NCBI RefSeq assembly: GCF_023169945.1
Contig: NZ_AP025591.1
Location: forward strand, 3,092,481 to 3,156,480
Direction: 5' to 3'
Source: Anaeromyxobacter oryzae
Lineage (GTDB): Bacteria > Myxococcota > Myxococcia > Myxococcales > Anaeromyxobacteraceae
DNA length: 64,000 nt
Shown here: in pieces, positions 42,873 to 50,800 of the stretch
Numbering within the stretch: the stretch's first letter is position 1
Layout: the number at the start of each line of letters is the position of its first letter
Notes under the pieces: model-generated
What the model was told of the DNA's origin: nothing
Seen by the model: the letters and a program-made list of their open reading frames with translations, nothing else
The model's database searches: none
Translations under genes and position numbers: made by a program

Positions 42873-42901
42873 AGTGAAGCCCCGGCGCCGCGGGGTGTCA
42901 A
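42873..42901 (-). promoter_or_regulatory. exbB promoter
   Basis: On the minus strand TTGACA (42901-42896), a 17-base spacer, TTCACT (42878-42873). The predicted leader is about 28 bases to the ATG. The spacer is a near-palindrome (CCCCG...CGGGG). Confidence 0.6.
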
Positions 42902-42934
42902 GGCGTGGTCCGGGGGCGCGCGCCGCAATCACGA

Positions 42935-42962
42935 TTGGTGAATGGTTGGTGACGGAAGGTGA
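42935..42962. repeat. Three GGTGA direct repeats at helical spacing upstream of exbB
   Basis: GGTGA occurs at 42937, 42948 and 42958, spaced 11 and 10 bases; the first two extend to TTGGTGA. They lie about 35-65 bases upstream of the exbB -35, on one face of the helix, as expected for an activator site. Confidence 0.4.
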
Positions 42963-43058
42963 AATGACGATCCGCGTCGCGCGGCGCGCATCGCGATCCA
43001 TCCGGGTGCGGAGCGTCGCAGGTCGCGCGCGGAAGCAAGAAAAACACGCGTCGCTTCC

Positions 43059-43088
43059 TTGACGTGCAAGATCCCGCCGCGCTAACCT
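43059..43088 (+). promoter_or_regulatory. Promoter of the lysine-rich mini-gene
   Basis: TTGACG (43059-43064), an 18-base spacer, TAACCT (43083-43088). The expected start is near 43095, leaving a leader of about 60 bases. Confidence 0.65.
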
Positions 43089-43100
43089 CCGCTCAACATT

Positions 43101-43135
43101 GTCCATTCCAGAGTGTCCATCGACATCGAATGGAC
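43101..43135 (+). promoter_or_regulatory. Leader inverted repeat before the lysine-rich mini-gene
   Basis: GTCCATTC (43101-43108) and GAATGGAC (43128-43135) pair perfectly around 19 bases. A second GTCCAT at 43115-43120 can pair with the same ATGGAC, giving an alternative, shorter hairpin. The structure lies downstream of the predicted start, just before GAGGAGGGA (43141-43149), so it may act in RNA or as an operator. Confidence 0.55.
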
Positions 43136-43154
43136 GTTCCGAGGAGGGAACAAG

Positions 43155-43241
43155 ATGCCCGCGAAGAAGAAGGCCGTGAAGAAGACCGCTGCGAAGAAGC
43201 CGGCTGCGAAGAAGAAGGCCACGAAGAAGGCCAAGAAGTAA
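43155..43241 (+). CDS. 28-residue lysine/alanine-rich peptide, histone H1-tail-like
   Basis: The peptide consists only of Met1, Lys, Ala, Pro, Thr and Val, beginning MPAKKKAVKKTAAKKPAAKK. This is the composition of eukaryotic histone H1 tails and of bacterial AlgP/Hc1-type basic tails, and it would bind nucleic acid. It is a complete gene: promoter 43059-43088, a very strong GAGGAGGGA site 5 bases before the ATG, TAA at 43239-43241 and an intrinsic terminator 30 bases later. It is well below usual gene-calling cut-offs and could be missed. It is divergent from exbB. The function is unknown; chromatin compaction or ribosome binding are guesses. Confidence 0.72.
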   Translation: MPAKKKAVKKTAAKKPAAKKKATKKAKK

Positions 43242-43271
43242 CTGCCGCTCTTCGAGTAACTGCGTAGCGCC

Positions 43272-43301
43272 GCGGCCGCCTCCGGGCGGCCGCTGCTTTT
43301 T
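43272..43301 (+). terminator. Rho-independent terminator of the mini-gene
   Basis: A 9-base-pair perfect stem GCGGCCGCC (43272-43280) with GGCGGCCGC (43285-43293), TCCG loop, then TGCTTTTT to 43301. It is the clearest intrinsic terminator in the window. Confidence 0.88.
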
Positions 43302-43318
43302 CCGGCTACCTCTCTCCC

Positions 43319-44791
43319 GTGTCGCTCACCGCCCGCGAGATCGCCGACGTCGTCTCCGAGCTCGGGCCCCTCGTCGGCGCCCGCGTCGATCAGGTCCGCG
43401 TGCACGCCGAGCGAGCGCTCACGCTCGAGCTCTTCGGCGCGGGCGGAGAGGCGCGCCTCCTCCTCTCCGCCGAGCCGGACCTCACCCGTCTCCACGTCGT
43501 GGCGCGCCGCCCCACCGCGCCGGAGACGCCGTTCGCGTTCCAGGCGGTCCTCCGGAGGGAGCTCGAGGGCGCGCGCCTCGCCGGGATCGAGGCCTGGCCG
43601 GGCGACCGCGTGGTCGCCCTCCGCTTCGACCGCTCCGCCGGGCCGATCCGGCTCGTCGCAGAGCTGACCGGCCGGCACGGCAACGTCTTCCTCGTCGGCG
43701 ACGACGGCATCATCCGCGCGAGCGCGGGCCGGAACCTCTCCGAGCGCCGCCGCCTCGTCCGCGGTCAGCCCTACGTCCCGCCCACGCTCCCGGGCGGCGG
43801 CGAGGCCGCCCAGGCGCGGCAGCGCTTCACCCCCGTCGAGGGCGCGCCGTTTCCTCTCTCCGCCGCGATCGACGCCGAGTACCGCGCTCGCGAGGAGGAG
43901 CGGCTCGTCGCGGAGGGACGACGCCGCCTCCGCGAGCCGGTCCGCGCGGCGATCGCCCGCGCGGGGCGTGCGCTCGTGAAGCTCGCCGACGAGGCGGCGC
44001 GCGTACCCGCAGCGGAGGGCGACCGCCGCGCGGCCGACCTCCTCAAGGCGAACCTCCGGCTCGTCCGGCGCGGCGCGCGCGAGGTGACCGTCACGGAGTG
44101 GACGGAGGAGGGCCCGCGCGAGGTGAGGGTCGCCATCGACCCTGCGCTCACGCCGCTGGCGAACATGGAGCGCTACTACCGGCGCTACCGCCGCATCGTC
44201 GACAGCGCCGCCCGGGTCGCCGCGCGAGACGCCGAGGTCCGGACGCGCATCGAGCGGCTGCGCGCGCTGCTCGCCGCGATCGACGCGGCCGCGCTCGCCG
44301 ACCTCCCGCGGCTCGAGAAGGACGCGCGCAAGCAGGGCGCCGGACCGCGCCCGGCGCCCGCGGCCCGCCGGCGCGACGACGAGCCCGCCGCGCCCTACCG
44401 GACGTTCCGTTCGCTCGCCGGGCTCGCGATCCTGGTGGGGAAGGGCGCCGCCGAGAACGACCGGCTGACGGTCCGCGTCGCCAAGGGGAACGACGTCTGG
44501 CTCCACGCCCGCGGCCACAAGGGCGCGCACGTGGTGGTCCGGATCGAGAAGGGGAGGCCGCCCGACGGCGAGACCCTGCTCGACGCGGCGCACCTCGCGG
44601 CGCACTTCTCGGACGCGCGCGGCGAGCCGCAGGTGGACGTCGCGTACACCCGCGCGAAGTACGTGAAGAAGCCGAAGGGCGCCGCGCCGGGCGCGGTCTC
44701 GTACAGCCAGGAGAAGGTCATCGGGCTCCGGATCGAGACCGCGCGGATCGAGCGCCTGCTCGCCGAGGAGGAGGGGGAGCAGGCGGGCTGA
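43319..44791 (+). CDS. rqcH: NFACT family protein (RqcH/Rqc2 homologue)
   Basis: A 490-residue protein. NFACT-N at the N-terminus contains WPGDRVVALRF, with Asp96-Arg97 at the place of the conserved DR pair needed for tRNA-directed tailing in RqcH, and TGRHGNVFLV. Helical coiled-coil segments (residues about 175-345) follow. The NFACT-R domain (from about 360) carries ENDRLTVRVAKGNDVWLHARGHKGAHVVV and a Lys-rich YTRAKYVKKPKGAAPGAVSY. In bacteria RqcH adds alanine tails to nascent chains on stalled 50S subunits. It is shorter than Firmicutes RqcH (about 570), mainly in the middle. Confidence 0.88.
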   Translation: MSLTAREIADVVSELGPLVGARVDQVRVHAERALTLELFGAGGEARLLLSAEPDLTRLHVVARRPTAPETPFAFQAVLRRELEGARLAGIEAWPGDRVVALRFDRSAGPIRLVAELTGRHGNVFLVGDDGIIRASAGRNLSERRRLVRGQPYVPPTLPGGGEAAQARQRFTPVEGAPFPLSAAIDAEYRAREEERLVAEGRRRLREPVRAAIARAGRALVKLADEAARVPAAEGDRRAADLLKANLRLVRRGAREVTVTEWTEEGPREVRVAIDPALTPLANMERYYRRYRRIVDSAARVAARDAEVRTRIERLRALLAAIDAAALADLPRLEKDARKQGAGPRPAPAARRRDDEPAAPYRTFRSLAGLAILVGKGAAENDRLTVRVAKGNDVWLHARGHKGAHVVVRIEKGRPPDGETLLDAAHLAAHFSDARGEPQVDVAYTRAKYVKKPKGAAPGAVSYSQEKVIGLRIETARIERLLAEEEGEQAG

Positions 44792-44813
44792 CGCCGACAG
44801 GTCGGGAACACAA

Positions 44814-44888
44814 GGGCCACGGGCCACGGGACCTCGGGTCACGGGCACGGAGAGGCCCGGCACGTTGACGGGAACGGGCACGGGCACG
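44814..44888 (+). repeat. CACGGG repeat, third copy
   Basis: It starts with the same 18 bases GGGCCACGGGCCACGGGA as the copy at 18119, then GGGTCACGGGCACGG (15 identical), and ends with CGGCACGTTGACGGGAACGGG units. It lies in the gap after the RqcH-like gene. Confidence 0.7.
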
Positions 44889-44942
44889 AGGGGCGGCTAC
44901 CGATCGACCAGGGGGCTGGTGGCGCGTGCGCACAGCCGGCCC

Positions 44943-44972
44943 TTGATGGGCGGGCGCCCCCTTCCGTAGGAT
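44943..44972 (+). promoter_or_regulatory. Promoter of the SprT-like gene
   Basis: TTGATG (44943-44948), an 18-base spacer, TAGGAT (44967-44972), then 9 bases to TTG 44982. It supports the TTG start and a leader of about 3 bases. Confidence 0.55.
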
Positions 44973-44981
44973 CGCTCCCGC

Positions 44982-45731
44982 TTGCGCCCCGCGGAGTCGA
45001 ACCGTCAGCTCACGCTCGTCCAGCAGCCGCGGGAGGCGCGCGTCGCCGCCGCCCACCGGCTCGCGGACGAGCTCTCCGTCCACCTCTCCGAGCGCGTGCG
45101 CCTCACCGTGCACGACAACCGCTCGACCATGGTCTCGTTCCGGCGCGCGCCGGGCGAGATCCACTACCGCGTGCACCACATGTTCCTCGAGGCGCCGGGG
45201 GACGTCGTGACCGCGCTCGCGGCGTTCGCGGGACCGGGGCGCGGCGGGGCCGCGGCGCGGCGGCGCGCCGCGGGAAGCCGCATCGACGCGTTCGTCCGCC
45301 AGCACCGCGAGCGCATCGCAGTGCCGCGAGCCGATCGCCTGCAGCCGCGCGGCCGCACGCACGATCTCCAGGCGATCTACGACCGGCTCAACGCCGAGCA
45401 CTTCGGCGGCGCCATCGAGGCCCGTATCGGGTGGGGGCCGGTTCGCAGCGGCCGCCGCCGGCGGACCGTGAAGACCGGCGTCTACGTCCAGGACGCGCGC
45501 ATCATCCGGATCCACCCGACGCTGGACCGCCCCGAGGTGCCGGAGTTCTACGTCGCGACGGTGGTCTTCCACGAGATGCTCCACCAGGCGGTGCCCGCGC
45601 GCGAGGTGGACGGGCGGCGCATCGTGCACGGCGCGGACTTCCGCCGCCGCGAACGGGCGTACCCCGACTACGGGCGCGCGAAGGCGTGGGAGGAGCGGAA
45701 CCTCGGCCTGCTCCTCTCGTCGCCGGCGTGA
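44982..45731 (+). CDS. SprT-like zinc metalloprotease domain protein
   Basis: A 249-residue protein. The C-terminal half is SprT-like: LQAIYDRLNAEHFGG, then IRIHPTLDRPEVPEFY and VVFHEMLHQAVP with the zinc motif H197-E198-x-x-H201. HGADFRRRERAYPDYGRAKAWE supplies the third ligand region. Residues 1-110 form an additional small domain (VRLTVHDNRSTMVSFRRAPGEIHYRVHHMFL) also seen in bacterial relatives. It is probably cytoplasmic. The substrate is unknown; eukaryotic SprT proteins cut DNA-crosslinked proteins, but that cannot be transferred safely. Confidence 0.8.
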   Translation: MRPAESNRQLTLVQQPREARVAAAHRLADELSVHLSERVRLTVHDNRSTMVSFRRAPGEIHYRVHHMFLEAPGDVVTALAAFAGPGRGGAAARRRAAGSRIDAFVRQHRERIAVPRADRLQPRGRTHDLQAIYDRLNAEHFGGAIEARIGWGPVRSGRRRRTVKTGVYVQDARIIRIHPTLDRPEVPEFYVATVVFHEMLHQAVPAREVDGRRIVHGADFRRRERAYPDYGRAKAWEERNLGLLLSSPA

Positions 45732-45834
45732 CGCGCTCTGGCCGCGGCCCCCGCGCCGCTCCGGAGCCCCATCCGGCGCGCGCCGTTTCGGACCGGCGCG
45801 GTCCGCGACGCTGTGCCATCATCGGGCGGCCCCG

Positions 45835-47868
45835 ATGGCCCGTCCGCACCTCGCGCTGCTCGCCCTCGCCCTCGTCCTCGCCCTCGGGAGCGGGTGCATG
45901 CGCGCGCGGGGCACGCCCGACGAGCCGGTCGTCACCGCGCTCGAGATCCGCGGCGCCAAGGCGCTCGCCCCGGACACCATCAGGAAGCGCCTCGCGACGC
46001 AGGCGTCGGGCCGCTATGCCTGGGACCAGGCGATCCGTCTCGACCCCGACGCGCTCTCGGTGGACCGGCGGCGCGTCGAGGCGCTGTACCACGCGAACGG
46101 CTACTACGACGCAGAGGTGAAGGACGTCCGGCTCGTGCCGGACGGCAAGGGGCGCGTGAAGGTCGTGATCGAGGTCGACGAGGGCGCGCCGGTGCGCGTC
46201 ACCGCGCTCGACGTGACCGGGCTCGACGACACGCCCGACGCGCGCGCGCGGCTCGGGAAGCTGCCGCTCTCGGTCGGGGACGTGTTCACCGTCGGCGGGT
46301 ACGACGCGGTGAAGGCGCAGATCCTCCGGACGCTGCGGAACTCCGGGTGGGCCAACGCGGAGGTGACGCAGGAAGCGCACGTCTACCCGCCGGAGCACGG
46401 CGCCGAGGTGCGCTACGCCGTGAAGCCCGGGCAGCGCTTCAAGTTCGGCCCCATCTTCGTGGCGGGCACGGCCGCGATCCCGCGGGACCGGATCCGGGAC
46501 CAGGCGCTCGACGCGGTGAAGCCCGGCGACTGGTACTCCGACGAGGCGCTCGCGAAGGCGCAGACGCGGGTGTTCGACCTCGGCGTCTTCGGCGGCGTCC
46601 GCGTCACGCGCGGGACGCCCGACGTCCAGCGCGGCGTCATCCCCGTCGTGGTCGCGGTCCGCGAGGCGCCGTTCCGCACCATCCGCGCCGGACCGGGCGT
46701 GGGCGTCGAGGCGAACACGCGGTGGGACGTGCATGGCACGGCGGGCTGGACGAACCGGAACTTCTACGGCGACCTCCGCCGCCTCCAGCTCGACCTGCGC
46801 GTCGGGTACGCCTGGATCTTCAGGGCCAACGCGAAGCAGGGCCCGGTCGGGCTCGCGACGACCGAGTTTTCCCAGCCCGGCGCGGTGAGCCGTCACATCG
46901 ACGCCGCGGTCCGGCTCGAGCTCGAGCGGGGGCTCGAGCAGGGGTACGACTTCTATTCGGAGCGGCTCCGGTTCTCGTTCCCGCTGCGGATCCAGCGGCG
47001 CTGGACGCTCGTCCCCTCGTACAACCTGGAGGTCTACCAGCTCTTCAACGTCGCGGAGAACCCCACGCCGTCCGTGCCGGGGCAGACGGGACCGCAGCTG
47101 CAGAACTGCCAGGGGACGGTCTGCCTGCTCTCGTACCTCGAGCAGCGCGTCGGGTGGGACGGGCGAAACGATCCCATCAACACGCGGAAGGGCGTGTTCG
47201 TCCTCACCTCCTTCCAGGAGGGCTTCCGGTTGGGGCGCTACGGGTATCGCTACCTCCGCGTCGTACCCGAGGGGCGCTTCTTCGTGCCGCTCAGCGAGGG
47301 CGTGGTGCTCGCCGCCCGCGCGCGCGTCGGCGCCCTCATCCCGCTCACGCAGTCGGGTGCACCGCCCATCGTCGCTCGGTTCATGGCGGGCGGCCCCCAG
47401 TCCATGCGCGGGTACTACACGAACCGGCTCTCGCCGATGATGCTGCTGAACGGCGACTGGATCCCGGTCGGCGGCAACGGGCTCGCCGACGGCTCGCTCG
47501 AGCTCCGCTTCGACATCAGCGGGCCGATCGGCGGCGCGGTCTTCCTCGACGCGGGTAATGTCTCGAAGCCCACCGGCGTCCCCTCGGAGTGGCGCACCGT
47601 GCTCGACCCGACCCTGCTCCAGTGGGCGACCGGGTTCGGAGTGCGCTACCGCACGCCGTTCGGTCCGGTCCGCCTCGACGTCGGCGTGCAGGTCCCGGTC
47701 GACTGGGCCCCGGGCGTCTCGTTCCCGCACCGGTTCCCGACGGTGCCGAGCGTGGAGAACGCGGGCGAGCCCATCAAGGACAGCACAGGCGCGGTGATCG
47801 GCACCGTGCCGCTGGAGCACCGCGAGCCGTGGATCGCCATCCACCTCTCGCTCGGGGAGGCGTTCTAG
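45835..47868 (+). CDS. tamA: Omp85 family outer-membrane assembly protein (TamA-like)
   Basis: A 677-residue protein. LALLALALVLALGSGC is a signal peptide that ends in a Cys and may be lipoprotein-like, which is unusual for Omp85. Three POTRA-like repeats follow (for example VTALEIRGAKALAPDTIRKRL and VRVTALDVTGLDDTPDARARLG). The C-terminal 380 residues form a 16-strand barrel with GGPQSMRGYYTNRLSPM at the lid-loop motif (VRGY/F) region. It directly precedes tamB, overlapping by one base, which supports TamA rather than BamA. Confidence 0.87.
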   Translation: MARPHLALLALALVLALGSGCMRARGTPDEPVVTALEIRGAKALAPDTIRKRLATQASGRYAWDQAIRLDPDALSVDRRRVEALYHANGYYDAEVKDVRLVPDGKGRVKVVIEVDEGAPVRVTALDVTGLDDTPDARARLGKLPLSVGDVFTVGGYDAVKAQILRTLRNSGWANAEVTQEAHVYPPEHGAEVRYAVKPGQRFKFGPIFVAGTAAIPRDRIRDQALDAVKPGDWYSDEALAKAQTRVFDLGVFGGVRVTRGTPDVQRGVIPVVVAVREAPFRTIRAGPGVGVEANTRWDVHGTAGWTNRNFYGDLRRLQLDLRVGYAWIFRANAKQGPVGLATTEFSQPGAVSRHIDAAVRLELERGLEQGYDFYSERLRFSFPLRIQRRWTLVPSYNLEVYQLFNVAENPTPSVPGQTGPQLQNCQGTVCLLSYLEQRVGWDGRNDPINTRKGVFVLTSFQEGFRLGRYGYRYLRVVPEGRFFVPLSEGVVLAARARVGALIPLTQSGAPPIVARFMAGGPQSMRGYYTNRLSPMMLLNGDWIPVGGNGLADGSLELRFDISGPIGGAVFLDAGNVSKPTGVPSEWRTVLDPTLLQWATGFGVRYRTPFGPVRLDVGVQVPVDWAPGVSFPHRFPTVPSVENAGEPIKDSTGAVIGTVPLEHREPWIAIHLSLGEAF

Positions 47869-50800
47869 TGCGGGCGGTCCGTGCCCTGCTCTGGGCGGTG
47901 CGGGCCGTGGCCTGGTTGGTCCTCACGATCCTCGCCGTCGCCGGCGTCGCGCTCTCGCTCGTGGTCGCCGTCGCGGGCTCTGGCGCGGGCCGCCCGCTCG
48001 TGGCGCGATTCCTCGTCTCTTACGCGGACGCGGCGGTCGCGGGGCGGCTCGAGCTGGGCGGTGTCGACGTGCTCTCGCGCGGGGGCATCGGGCTGCGGAA
48101 CTTCCGCGCGTTCGATCCGGACGGGCACCTCGTCCTCGACGTGGACCGCGTGCAGGTCTTCGCCGACGTGACCCACCTCCGCAACCGGTCCATCGGGCTC
48201 CAGATCGAGCTCGACGGGCCGGCGGTGCTCGTCGAGGAGGAGCCCGACGGCGGCATCTCGCTCGCGCGCGCGTTCGCGCCGGCGCACCCGTCGCCGCCGC
48301 GGCCGCCGCGGCCGCCCGGAGCGGAGCAGCCGCGCGAGGCCGGGCCCGGCTGGACCGCCCGCATCGCCAGCCTCAAGATTCGCGACGGCGTGGTCTGGTG
48401 GGTCGATCGCGCGGGCGACACGCGGCTCGAGGCGAGCGGGCTCGAGGTGGACGGCCGCGGCCTCGTCGGCCCGGACCGGACCCGGGTGGACGTCGCGCTC
48501 CGCGGCGCGCTCGCCTCTCCGATCTCCGGCCCGCTCTCCCTCGAGCTGCGCGGCGGGAGCGACGGCCAGGCCGCGCGCGTCACCGTGCTCCGGGCGCGCG
48601 TCGGGGACACCGTGCTCGAAGGGCTCGGCCAGCTCGATCTCGCGACGGGCGCCGGCCGCGCCGCGCTCCTGCAGGTCGCCGTCGATCGCGCCGAGGTGCG
48701 CGCCGTCGTCCCCGCCGCGGGGCAGGGCGCGGATCTCGCCCTCGCCGCCTACGCCGAGTCCGACGGTCGGGTCGCCACCGCGGCGGTGAACTTCGCGCCC
48801 CGCGCGCCGGGACCGACCGGCCGGGGCGACGTCGCGGCCGCGGCACGGGTGGACGGCGCCCGCGCCCTCGGCTTCGACGTGGACCTCGATCACGTCGACC
48901 CCGCACGCGTTCACGGGGCGGCGCCGGCCGGCGAGATCACGGTCCGCGCGCACGGCGCGGTGGCGGGGACGTCGCTCGAGGCCCTCCGCGGCCGCGTCTC
49001 GCTCGCCCTCGCTCGCTCGCGCCTGCGCGGCGGGACCCTCGGCCCCGGCGAGGCGGACGTTTCCGTGGACGCGGGGACCTGGACGGTGCGGCGGCTCACC
49101 CTCGCGGCGCCCGGGCTCGCGCTGGACGGCAGCGGCACCTGGCGCGCCGGCGGCGCCGTGGGCGGGAAGGTGACCGCGGACGGGAAGGATCTCGCGGCGG
49201 CGCTCCGGAACGTGGAGGCGCTCCTCGGGGCGAAGCTGACGCCGCTCGAGGGCCGCGCCCGGATCGAGGCGCGGCTCGGCGGGACCGCCGCCGCGCCGGT
49301 GCTCGACGCGACGGTGGACGCGCCGGCGCTCGCCACGGACGGTGTCCGCCTCGTCGTCGCCCGCGCGGAGGTGCACGTCACCGGACCGCTCCGCGCGCCA
49401 GCGGGGACCGTGGACGCCACGGTGGAGCGGCTCCGCGCCGGCGGCGACGAGGTCGCCCGCGCGCTCTTCGTCCGCGGCACGGTGTCGGCCGGCGAGGCGC
49501 GCCTCGCGGCGTCGGCCTCGGTCCCGCGGCTCGGGCGAGATCCCGTCACGCTCGACGTGCGGGCCCGGCGCGAGGGACCGCGCGGCGAGGCGCTCCTCCT
49601 CGACGAGCTGATCGTCGGCTACCCCGGCACGCGGTACGCGCTCGTCCGGCCCGCCACGCTCCAGCTCGCCGGGCCGCGCGTCGACTGGCTGGAGCTCGCG
49701 GCGGGGCCCCAGCACATCGCCGTCGCGGGTGGCCTCGGCGCGCGCGGCGCGCTCGACGCGCGGGTCCGGCTCTCGGCGGTCCGCCTCGAGGGCCTCCCGG
49801 CCGGGCTGCTCCCCGTCGGCCTCGATCTCTCCGGCGCGGTGACGGCGGACGTCCGCGCGACCGGGACGACCCGGAAGCCGGTGCTGGCCGGGACGGTCGG
49901 GCTGGAGGACGGGACGTGGCGGAACCTCGCCGGCCTCCACGCCTCGGGCGACCTGCGCTGGGACGGCGGCACCCGGCGCGCCGCGGCGTCGCTCGCGGTC
50001 GGCCGCGCCGCCGGAGGCGCCGCCGACGTGGCGCTCGAGCTCCCGGTGCCGCTCGCGGGCCGCCCGGGCGAGAGGCTCTCGGTCCGCCTCCGCGCCGCGG
50101 CGCTCCCGGTGGAGGACCTGCTGCGCGCCCTCGGCGTGGAGGACGTACCGGCGTCCGGGAAGCTCGCCCTCGACGCGCGCCTGGAGGGGGCCGTCGCGAC
50201 GCCCGCGCTCCGCGCGGAGGCGACGCTCTCCGAAGGCAGCTGGGACGACCTCTCGGCGATCGGCATCACCGTCACGGCCGACGCACCGGGCGAGAAGCTC
50301 GATCTCTCGGTCCGCTCCACGCTGGATGGCCGCCCGGCGGTGGAGGGCCACGGCGAGCTGCCGCTCGACCTGTCCGAGCTCCTCATCCGGCCCGCGCCCG
50401 TGGTCGCGGCCCTCCGCACGTCGCCGTTCACGGCCGACGCGACCGTCCCCGGGCTCCTGCTCGAGGAGCTGTCCGGCCGGCTCGGGATCCCGGAGCGGCT
50501 CGCGGGACGGCTGAGCGCGACCGCGCGCGTGGAGGGGACGCTCGCGGCGCCGCGCGGCGCGGTCTCCGTCGACGTCGCCGGCGGCCGGTACCAGCGGTGG
50601 ACCGGGATCGACGGCCACGTGGAGGCGCGCGCGGACGCGGCGCGCCTCGCGCTCGCCGGCCAGGTGGCGCTCCAGGGCGAGCAGGTCGTCCGGCTCACGG
50701 CGTCGCTCGGCGCGCCGCTCGAGCGGCTCGCCACGCGCGACGGCCTGCGCGCCGCCGCGCTCGCGCTCGACGCGGAGATCCCCGGCGCCGCGCTCGCGCG

